Shown: positions 1 through 6,879 of the stretch, piece after piece
How positions within the stretch are numbered: position 1 is the first letter of the stretch
Layout of the letters: each line of letters begins with the position of its first letter
Source of the DNA: Sphingobacteriales bacterium
Lineage (GTDB): Bacteria; Bacteroidota; Bacteroidia; Chitinophagales; UBA2359
Assembly (NCBI GenBank): GCA_016711295.1
Contig: JADJTE010000008.1
Location: 1-18,117 of the forward strand
Direction of reading: 5' to 3'
Length of the DNA stretch: 18,117 nucleotides
Made by a program: the position numbers and the translations under genes
The notes under the pieces: generated by a model
Databases searched by the model: none
Told to the model about the DNA's origin: nothing
Seen by the model: only the letters and a program-made list of their open reading frames with translations

Positions 1-1040
1 AATAAATATCGTTTCGAAAACGCTTTTTGAATACGCCTACATGTACGAGCGATAGCTCCAACCCCCACGGGCTGCGCGAAGCCGTTTGCAATGCCGAAAT
101 ATTAACATCATAACTGACTAATAAACGATAGTTTTTCCACACCTATACTCTACCAAAGGGCTAATGGGCATCGCCCCAGCGATACCACAAACCCGCATAG
201 ATTTTTGAGCCGCTTTCGCGCATGCCGTTTCGCTTATAATCGCCTTTGGGTGCGCCACACGATATTAGTGCCCAAGACCCATTCGGAGGCGTGTTTTTGA
301 GTAGGATAGCAGGTAGCGGGCTCGATAGCAAGCTGGCGCAAGGCAAGCCTTCGGTCCTGCCTGGTAGGCAAAACGAGTGCCCAAGCGGTTATCATTGCCA
401 AAAAACGTTTCGGTGAATGATTGAGGCAACACGACGTGCCCGAAAAGATATTGCATATCTGCATAACTTGATATGACAGATTTGCACCAGCAGCGATGTC
501 GTGATATAGCCAAACGATTGCTGCGTGAGGTCTTCAGCTTACAGCACTTAGGTCAAAACCTTCGTCTATCCATCTGGGTAGCAAACAAGGCGCGTGAAAA
601 ATCGACGCTTCGCTGCCGAAATGCAGCACTCCTGCGCCCGCTGATACATATCATTGGGGTAATGCGGGCATGAACCGCGCATTGCTGCGTATTTTGAGCA
701 TTGATAGCCTACCGTCGCCAGCAGCGTCATAGAGCAATTAAGCTTCCCGCACCCATCCAACGCTGCGTGCCATGGGCGATTCGATTTGAAGGGGCATCAA
801 ATCGGCATAGACCGGCCTTGTTCGGTAAGGAACGGGTACGATGGATTTACCGTTGCGGGCATTTAGCCCCAAGCGATAATCGTCGCTAAAATTGCCCGGT
901 CATTGCGGGGTTGAGGCAGGGCATCGGTATGAAATTGGGTAACGCAATGTCCTTTGCGGCAGACAAATCTAATAAACAGCCAAAACCAAGCAAAAAGCGC
1001 GTAGCTCGAACAACGAAAGAGGAAGTATCTGACGGTATAG
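1..1040 (-). CDS. PorP/SprF family T9SS outer-membrane protein (3' end outside window, frame-broken)
   Basis: Reading the minus strand across several frames gives a continuous PorP/SprF pattern. An N-terminal NPAMTG-NFSDDYRLGLNARN block lies near 930-850, with the NPA and RLGLNxRN elements typical of the family. It is followed by VPYRTRPVYADL (about 830-800), YDAAGDGRLSMLKI (about 740-690), WIDEGFDLS (about 570-545), a GHVVLPQSFTETFFGN block (about 450-400), YAGLWYRWGDA (about 195-165) and SYDVNISALQTASRSPWG followed by LELSLVHVG (about 118-40). The last two match the family's 'GLWYRxxDA' and 'SYDxNxSxLxxAS..GxELSL' C-terminal strands. Proteins of this family are outer-membrane beta-barrels that accompany T9SS-exported adhesins (SprF with SprB in Flavobacterium johnsoniae). 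A hydrophobic signal-like stretch lies near 1000-960, but no clean start codon is visible. At least five indels break the frame. The family call is solid; the exact ends are not. Confidence 0.82.
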
Positions 1041-1450
1041 GAATTAAGTAAAATTATTTTGGGTATGGGTTTTGGGAAGGGTTATTGAGCCAATAATGCC
1101 CGACCTCGTTGCATATTCAACTAAAACCGCGCTGGCGGTAAATAGCACGGTAAATTGAGAATTCCCGATAACCCACGGGCCTAAATCGTACGATAGAATT
1201 TTGCCCGCTGCGTATTCATTCCCTGCTGCTCGACTGACAGAGTGTAGTGTAAATCAGACCAATAGCTATTCTTTCCCCGATATGGGCAGATAGTTACAAT
1301 TATGTCTAATAATAAATAAAGCTACGTACCAAGACGTTATTTAAAAGGCATCTCGCAAGGCAAGATAGGCGCCTCATGCTGGGGCAATAATTGTCTGCCA
1401 AATAGCAAGCATTGGTAAGTGAACAGGTTCAGGCATTACTAACTTAGGAA

Positions 1451-1458
1451 CAAATTTA
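1451..1458 (-). promoter_or_regulatory. Candidate Bacteroidota -7 element (TAnnTTTG) facing PorP/SprF
   Basis: On the minus strand this reads TAAATTTG, an exact TAnnTTTG match, one base away from the plus-strand element at 1460-1467. It would fire towards the PorP/SprF gene with a leader of about 400 bases. No convincing -33 box is seen. Confidence 0.25.
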
Positions 1459-1459
1459 G

Positions 1460-1467
1460 TATTTTTG
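1460..1467 (+). promoter_or_regulatory. Candidate Bacteroidota -7 element (TAnnTTTG) for the WD40 gene
   Basis: TATTTTTG matches the Bacteroidota sigma -7 consensus TAnnTTTG and lies about 100 bases before the open frame of the WD40-repeat gene. No good TTTG -33 box is visible about 20 bases upstream, so this is only a candidate. Confidence 0.3.
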
Positions 1468-1558
1468 CCCCACTTTTAAACTATAACGTACATTTGCTAT
1501 CCTTGTCGTTGTTTGCCACATCATTTTTGCCACATCAGGACAATTCATTTTTCAGTAA

Positions 1559-3046
1559 TCAAATTTTACGAAGCAGTATAGTATTGACACAAACGCTTTT
1601 TTTGTTGTAGCTATTGCGGGTATGGGTAATAACCCAATGCCCCGCGCTACTTTCAAAACCGAATTGGTGCGCAATTTTACAGGGCATCAGGGCAAGATAG
1701 AGCATATCGCCCTTAGTGCCGATGGCAAAAAACGGCATGCTAGGGCTTCGATTGTCTAATCCAGCAATATCGACTCCAAAAAAATACATCAGTGCGCGAA
1801 AATACCACGAGCATACGGGCACGGTCAATCACGTGGTATTTAACTGTGCAGGCAAACCATTGCAAGCGGAGTGCCGATGGGCGGCCAGGCATGGGACATC
1901 GCAAGTGCTATTGTTTTGGACGAATGACGAAAACGCGCCCAAATCTGCCTTGTTCCGCGAGGCGTATTTCGTCGTATTTAGCCCCGACGAACGCTATGTT
2001 TATTTCGAGGCAAAAATTCGCGCATCCAACGCGCCGCCTTAGCCGCCGATGCCAAACCCGAAAAAGTATATACCGATAATTATCATATCACATGTGGCAT
2101 CATCTCGCCCGATAGCCGCTATTTGGTATTCGGCTGCGCCTACGAAGTGCTTCAAACTCGATTTGCATACCGACAAACCATCGCCGCGCCGCTTCACGGG
2201 TGCTACCGATTTTGTGAACGATATCCAAATCTCACCGATGGCAAAACCCTCGCCGCTTGGACAGAAGACGGCAATATTAGACAGTGGAACTATGTGGCGG
2301 TAGATTTGAAAGTAGCATTGATGCGGGCCTAAGGGCTATGCACCTATCGTACTCAAAAGACCAACGCCTTTTTGGCAAGTGGCAATGCCCCACAACGGTT
2401 TAGGCTATACGATGTAGCTACCGAAAAAAAGTGTTGGAAAATAATGAACATGCCGCCTAGTTCGGATAATGCAGTTTAGCCCTATTGACCCCGAATTGTT
2501 GGCTACGGAGTTATGACGGCACACCTTACGCATCTGGCGAATTGTGCCCAACATTATAGAACCACCTACGCCGCCCACGCCCCCTTGTCGCCCCAACCAG
2601 TTCCCACCCGCACACCCGAACCCATAGCCCAAGCCAAACCTGCGCGAACCCGAAAAATCCAAAACAGAAGTTGCTTTCATTAAGAAAATATACCTACAAC
2701 CATCAATAACAGAGCCGTGCGCGCAAAATCGAATATTCCTGTAAGAGCCACCAAACTCAGTTTGGAAATATTTGACGACCAAGAAGAAGATGGCGACGTA
2801 GTAACAATATACATGAACGATAAAATATTGATAGAAAAAACTGCGTCTAAAGCAAACAAAAAAAGGTCATACTTGTCGAGTTAAGCCCACCGAACCCAAT
2901 GTGCTTATTTGGCATGCCATCGAAATGGGCAAAAACCCGCCCGCCACCGTAGCTATACGCATATTGGACGGCATCTTCCACACATGATCAACCTGTCTGC
3001 CGACCCCAAAAGAATCGCAGGCATTCAACGTATTTCTGAAAAATAA
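1559..3046 (+). CDS. WD40-repeat protein with proline-rich linker and Bacteroidota C-terminal beta domain (frame-broken)
   Basis: WD40 blades can be followed across all three frames: NFTGHQGKIEHIALSADGK (about 1671-1727), YHEHTGTVNHVVFNCAGKPL then ASG and WDIASAIVLDE (about 1800-1922), VVFSPDERYVYF (about 1972-2006), IISPDSRYLVFG (about 2100-2135), DFVNDIQISP then GKTLAAWTEDGNIRQW (about 2210-2288), and ASGNAPQRFRLYDVATEKKV (about 2378-2436). A Pro-rich linker (PPTPPTPP and following, about 2560-2650) leads to a C-terminal domain with SLEIFDDQEEDGDVVTIYMN (about 2760-2820), NVLIWHAIEMGKNPP (about 2897-2942) and SADPKRIAGIQRISEK before the stop at 3044-3046. That domain matches a recurrent C-terminal module of secreted Bacteroidota proteins (DxxxEDGDxxxLYxNG ... 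NxLxxHAxxxGKxPPNTA). The likely role is a scaffold or binding protein, perhaps in the envelope; no enzymatic domain is visible. The start is uncertain: the open frame begins at 1559 and the first ATG in it is 1622. There are many indels. Confidence 0.75.
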
Positions 3047-3252
3047 TCGCTATTGCTAAAAAATGCAGCTATGCAAAACATCAAGAACTGTCATAGTGAG
3101 CGAAGCCGAGCCAAACAGCAATAGTGCCACTATACCTCAAAAATAAGCCTCTATCAGCCCAAAAACCACTCTTTTTCTACCCCAACCCGACCACAATCAC
3201 AAGTCTATTTATATCCTCACTACCTTTATACCGAATAATTAAACGAGTTTGA

Positions 3253-4193
3253 ATGGCAAAAAAATATAAAACAATAGACCTTTTTGCAGGTATCGGAGGC
3301 ATCCGACTTGGTTTTGAGGCTCACGGCCAGGAGACAGTCTTTTCTTCGAGTGGGACAAGGCAGCGCAAGATATGTATGAAGCAAATTTTGGCGACCGACC
3401 ATTTGGCGACATTAACGAAATAGCACCACACGACATTCTGACCACGACATCCATTAGCAGGTTTTCCTTTCCCAACCTTTTAGTATTGCAGGTAAAGGAC
3501 TTGGCTTTGCAGACACGAGGGGAACTTTGTTTTTAACATTGAAGCGATTTTAGAAGCAAAACAACCACAAGCGTTTTTACTTGAAAATGTAAAAAGACTT
3601 ACAACACACGACAACGGGCAAACCTTTTGCAGTTATCTTAGAAAACTAAGAGGACTTGGTTTACAGTTTATCACAAAGTATTTAATTCACTTGACTTTGG
3701 TGTTCCACAAAAGAGAGAAAGGATTTATATCGTTGGTTTCCTTAAACCAATTTATTTTAAGTTTCCCAAACCGCTTGGGTATTACAAACCATTGTCAGAC
3801 GTTTTACAAAAAGACGATGAAATACCACAAAGTTATTTTCTATCAGACCAGTTAAAAGAAAAAAGAAAAAATGCGGTAAAGGGCGTTCCGCCATTTCCAT
3901 CTATATGGCACGAAAACATTGGCGGTAATATTTCAGCACTTCCTTACTCCTGTGCTTTAAGAGCAGGAGGTAGCTATAATTACCTTGTTGTAAATGGAAT
4001 AAGAAGATTAACAGACAGAGAAATGTTAAGACTTCAAGGTTTTCCAGACACATTTAAAATAAATATTCCTTATTCGCAGGCTCGTAAAGTAGCAGGCAAT
4101 TCTGTTTCAGTTCCCGTTATTGAAGCAATTGCAGGAGAAATGATGAACGCTTTGAAAAGTAAAAAGGAAGCAGTAAAGAAACAATACAATTAA
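3253..4193 (+). CDS. DNA (cytosine-5)-methyltransferase of a HaeII-type restriction-modification system
   Basis: The gene encodes a C5-cytosine methyltransferase that would protect host DNA from the adjacent endonuclease. Starting at ATG 3253, motif I is IDLFAGIGGIRLGFE (SAM binding). Motif IV appears as DHDI then AGFP followed by PFSIAGKGLGFADTRGTLFF in shifted frames (about 3436-3535). Motif VI is FLLENVKRL (about 3576-3602), which carries the ENV triplet. Motif VIII is FGVPQKRERIYIVGF (about 3698-3742). Motifs IX-X are LTDREMLRLQGFP and ARKVAGNSVSVPVIEAI (about 4006-4130). The reconstructed length of about 313 residues fits a single-specificity enzyme. As read, the catalytic Pro-Cys-Gln triplet is corrupted: CCT TTC CCA replaces the expected CCT TGC CAA and one base is inserted. 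Other indels fall at about 3340, 3445 and 3680. The endonuclease starts 18 bases after the stop. The region is clearly more AT-rich than the flanks, which suggests acquisition by transfer. Confidence 0.92.
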
Positions 4194-4211
4194 CATTATT
4201 AGAACCCACAA

Positions 4212-5306
4212 ATGAGGATAACAGACGCAAAGCAGTCGTTGGATAAGGTAATTGACAAAGCAAGGGTTCACCTTTAAAAGCCAAGTTGCCGAAATATTAC
4301 ATCGTGATAGAACTGAAAAAGACATTAATCTTTCAGACTTAGCGACCTATCGCACCATTTCAAAAAAATGGAGAGATATTATTTGCATCAAATTTTTAGG
4401 CAGAACCTCTACCTCTTCGGCTCGTTATCAAGACGACATTTGTAATGACAATGCTGTTCCTCCAAGTGTTTTAGCAGAACTCGGAAAAGAAAACAGAAGT
4501 AAAAAAGGAATTGTCGAAGCATACATTTATCAAAAATTTGCTCAACGGTTTTCTCAAATGTCAGCAGGATTAGATTATTGTTTGACACACGACAAGAGCA
4601 ATTTTAATTTGAATGAATTTCTTGCCATGTTTTGGAGCGAGCCGGGACTGAGAAGGAGCATTGACAAAATTTATGAAATTGTTGTTTACTCTTTATTTTC
4701 GGCATTAGTTGAAGCATTAGAAATTTCTGTTGAAGTATGTTTAAACCCTGCAAAGTCAGACATTCTAAAAGAGTTTGAAGACTTTGCAAATAGAGTTATC
4801 CAACTTTCAAGCAAGCAGACAAGTGTAAAACTAAAAGCAAGGATAAATCGTGTTGGTGTTACAAATGCAGCAGACAGAGGACTTGATATGTGGGCAAATT
4901 TTGGGCTTGCAATTCAAATCAAACATTTATCGTTGACAGAAGAACTTGCCGAAAATATTGTTTCTTCTGTTTCAGCCGACAGAATTGTAATTGTATGTAA
5001 GGACACCGAACAAAAGATTATTGTTTCAGTTCTAAATCAAATCGGTTGGAAATCTAAAATCCAAAGTATAGTAACCGAAACCCGACCTTTTGACTTGGTA
5101 TGAAAAAGCACTTAGAGGAAAGTTTGCAAAGACCATTGGCGACAAGGTTCTCAAAAACTTACTGACGAAATACAAGTTGAGTTTCCAGCGACAGACAATA
5201 CGGAATTTACAAAGTTTATCAAACAGCGTGGTTACGACAAACTATCGGACAAGAACTGAAAAAATTAGTTAATGACGAAAGAAGAGCGGCATCAACAAGT
5301 CCTTAG
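4212..5306 (+). CDS. HaeII-family type II restriction endonuclease
   Basis: ATG 4212 begins MRITDAKQSLDKVIDKARVH, which matches the N-terminus of HaeII-type enzymes. An indel near 4275 then shifts into the long intact frame 4252-5103. Conserved blocks include SKKWRDIICIKFLGRTSTSS (about 4360-4419), EAYIYQKFAQRFSQMSAGL (about 4519-4575), EPGLRRSIDKIYEIVVYSLF (about 4640-4699) and RVGVTNAADRGLDMWANFGL, AIQIKHLSLTEELAENIV (about 4849-4962). The AADRGLDMW...IQIKH block resembles the D..x(n)..QxK nuclease core and is probably catalytic (inference). After another shift near 5100 the reading continues WYEKALRGKFAKTIGDKVL to a stop at 5304-5306. The total is about 365 residues, close to the family size. 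HaeII recognises RGCGC^Y, so that is the expected target here by homology. The order methyltransferase then nuclease, on one strand with an 18-base gap, is a typical type II operon. Confidence 0.88.
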
Positions 5307-5333
5307 CAGCAATTTGGAGCGGTCGCTAATCAT

Positions 5334-5364
5334 ATAATTAAATAAACCTACATAATTAAATAAA
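5334..5364. repeat. Two direct copies of an AT-rich 13-mer, 18 bases apart
   Basis: ATAATTAAATAAA occurs at 5334-5346 and again at 5352-5364, ending a few bases before the start codon at 5371. It could be a short tandem duplication in the leader of the PhnB-like gene or an operator. Low complexity makes either reading weak. Confidence 0.5.
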
Positions 5365-5370
5365 AATTTT

Positions 5371-5829
5371 ATGCAAAAAATAATCCCAAATCTCTGGTTT
5401 GACGGAAATGCAAAGGAGGCAACAGAATACTACCTTTCAATTTTCAAAGACGGAAAAATCATTAACACTACTTACTACCCCCTGACCGAAAGCGAAGGAT
5501 TAGCCGACTTTCAGCAGATTTTGCGGGTAAGGTTCTCACGGTTGAGTTCGAAATTCTAAGTATGCGGTTTATCGGCATCAATGCTGGACCCTATTTTAAA
5601 TTCAATGAGGCTATCTCACTGATGATATCTTGCAAAGACCAAGCAGAAATTGATTACTACTGGGACGCGCTTACAAGTAATGGCGGAGCGGAAAGCGTTT
5701 GTGGTTGGCTCAAAGACAAATACGGATTAAGTTGGCAGGTCTGTCCCGACAATTGGGAAGAACTCAGCAAAAACCGGGGCATTCAAAAGAATGATGGGTA
5801 TGAAGAAGCTAATAATCGCCGATTTTTAA
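5371..5829 (+). CDS. PhnB / VOC (glyoxalase-fold) family protein
   Basis: This is a small cytoplasmic protein of the PhnB-like branch of the vicinal oxygen chelate superfamily, often annotated '3-demethylubiquinone-9 3-methyltransferase'; the true substrate is unknown. From ATG 5371 it reads MQKIIPNLWFDGNAKEATEY, with the family's 'I.P.LWF...AxEAxxFY' start, then GLADFQQ. One indel near 5523 restores GKVLTVEFEI and FIGINAGPYFKFNEAISLMI (about 5565-5624), matching 'F.alNgGP.F.fneaiSf.v'. Next come CKDQAEIDYYWDALTSNGGA (about 5630-5689), CGWLKDKYGLSWQVCPDNW (about 5698-5754) and, after a second shift near 5780, AFKRMMGMKKLIIADF with stop at 5827-5829. That tail matches the family ending 'MmxMkKiDIaxL'. 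The length of about 153 residues is normal. It lies downstream of the endonuclease, separated by AT-rich repeats, and directly before the MITE. Confidence 0.85.
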
Positions 5830-5836
5830 AAATAAC
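5829..5836. repeat. Left target-site duplication of the MITE (AAAATAAC)
   Basis: This 8-base direct repeat immediately precedes the left terminal inverted repeat and is identical to 5945-5952. It overlaps the last base of the PhnB-like stop codon, so the insertion landed at the very end of that gene. Confidence 0.65.
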
Positions 5837-5944
5837 GTAACTATTTAGGCATGGGGGAACTAATCGAATATGCAGCGATGTCAGGCATTATTCGAATAGA
5901 TAAGTATTGCTCATTACTCCATACCCAAAACCCTAAATAGTTAC
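5837..5944. mobile_element. 108-bp MITE with 13-bp terminal inverted repeats, IS66-like
   Basis: The element starts GTAACTATTTAGG (5837-5849) and ends CCTAAATAGTTAC (5932-5944), a perfect 13-bp inverted repeat. It is flanked on both sides by the same 8 bases (AAAATAAC), abutting the ends exactly. There is no coding capacity. An interior imperfect dyad (ATCGAATATGC near 5864 against GCATTATTCGAAT near 5885-5897) suggests it can fold. The IS66 family is known for terminal repeats beginning GTAA and for 8-bp target duplications, so an IS66-mobilised non-autonomous element is the best guess. No transposase is present in the window. Confidence 0.68.
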
Positions 5945-5952
5945 AAAATAAC
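5945..5952. repeat. Right target-site duplication of the MITE (AAAATAAC)
   Basis: This 8-base copy is identical to 5829-5836 and immediately follows the right terminal inverted repeat at 5944. Confidence 0.65.
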
Positions 5953-6018
5953 TCCATGATGACAAAAGTAAATCGCAAACCTTTTCTCTTGACCCAATTT
6001 ATACCATTATACACATGA

Positions 6019-6879
6019 CCACCACCGTCGGGGCATATCTTGTTGGAAGGCGTGCCCGGATTAGCCAAGACCTTAGCCATCAAAACCTTAGCGCAAGCAG
6101 TCGATACCGGATTTAGCCGCATTCAGTTTACGCCCGACCTGCTGCCCGCCGACCTCATCGGGACGATGATATATAATCCTGCCAACCAAACTTTTTTGGT
6201 CAAAAAGGGACCTGGCTTCTCCAATTTTATTTTGGCAGACGAAATCAATCGCGCCCTTGCAAGGTACAAAGTGCGCTGCTCGAAGCGATGCAAGAACGCC
6301 AAGCGACCATAGGACAAGAGACATACCGATTGCACGAACCATTTTTGGTATTGGCTACGCAAAACCCCTTAGAGCAAGAAGGCACCTACCCGCTGCCCGA
6401 AGCCCAATTAGACCGTTTTATGCTCAAAGTGGTGATAGGCTACCCAAGTCCCGCCGAAGAGCAGCAGATTTTGCGCCTCAATATGCAGCCATCTTTTTGC
6501 CAAAATAAGTGCCGTATTGACACCTAACACGCTACTAAGTGCCCGCGAAGTAGTGCGCGAGGTATATATGGACGAAAAAATTGAACGCTATATCCTCGAC
6601 ATCGTATTTGCTACCCGACAACCCGACCAATATGGCTTGCCGCACCTACGCAATTATATCAGCTATGGCGGCTCGCCTCGCGCCAGCATCAATTTAGCCT
6701 TAGCCGCCAAAGCATACGCCTTTATCAAACGCCGCGGCTACGTTATTCCCGAAGACGTGCGTGCCGTGTGCCAAGACGTATTGCGCCACCGCATAGGCAT
6801 CACCTATGAAGCCGAAGCCGACAATGTAACCGCCGAAAGCATCGTCACCGACCTATTAAACCGTATCAAAGTGCCGTAG
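6019..6879 (+). CDS. MoxR-family AAA+ ATPase, N-terminus missing
   Basis: MoxR ATPases act as chaperone-like AAA+ machines, usually with a DUF58/vWA partner, as here. The visible protein begins in frame at GHILLEGVPGLAKT (6031-6072, Walker A GVPGLAKT). It continues QFTPDLLPADLIGTMIYN (about 6124-6177), FILADEINRA (about 6226-6255, Walker B), LLEAMQERQATIGQ after a shift near 6258, LATQNPLEQEGTYPLPEAQL (about 6352-6411), LDRFMLKVVIGYP (sensor 1/arginine-finger region), and the helical lid ending YGGSPRASINLALAAKAYA (about 6664-6720, sensor 2). The stop is at 6877-6879, directly followed by the DUF58 gene. A second indel lies near 6505. The N-terminal 40-50 residues that normally carry the VxGQ motif are absent: an in-frame TGA is at 6016-6018, no ATG starts the frame, and sequence between the MITE and 6019 does not encode the segment in any frame. 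It is either a true 5' truncation or an assembly deletion. Confidence 0.9.

Larger units (their letters stand above)
1041..1560. other. Stretch without an assignable gene
   Basis: No protein family is recognisable here on either strand. On the minus strand an open stretch of about 50 codons (roughly 1250-1090, containing YDLGPWVIGNSQFTVLFTAS) has beta-strand-like composition. It could be the tail of a gene upstream of PorP/SprF, where adhesin genes often sit, but it carries no T9SS sorting motif I can recognise. The right part (about 1440-1560) is AT-richer and holds two promoter-like elements, listed separately. Confidence 0.4.

Noticed and set aside
1055..1067. Shared 12-mer TTTTGGGTATGG with the MITE's right half (opposite strand) as a second MITE trace
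   Set aside because: No terminal repeat or duplication is seen near it, and a 12-base match is expected by chance within 18 kb on two strands.
3050..3124. 8-bp inverted repeat CTATTGCT/AGCAATAG after the WD40 gene
   Set aside because: The arms are about 60 bases apart with no T-run; too short and too distant to call a terminator or element end.
3239..3475. Minus-strand open frame of about 78 codons over the methyltransferase start
   Set aside because: The plus strand has the conserved SAM-binding motif DLFAGIGG in the same place.
3253..4193. Methyltransferase as a genuine pseudogene
   Set aside because: All motifs remain in adjacent frames, neighbouring genes show the same kind of indels, and a functional partner nuclease would not tolerate its loss.
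5841..6122. Minus-strand open frame of about 93 codons over the MITE and MoxR start
   Set aside because: It overlaps the MITE and the conserved MoxR Walker A region on the other strand and has no recognisable features.
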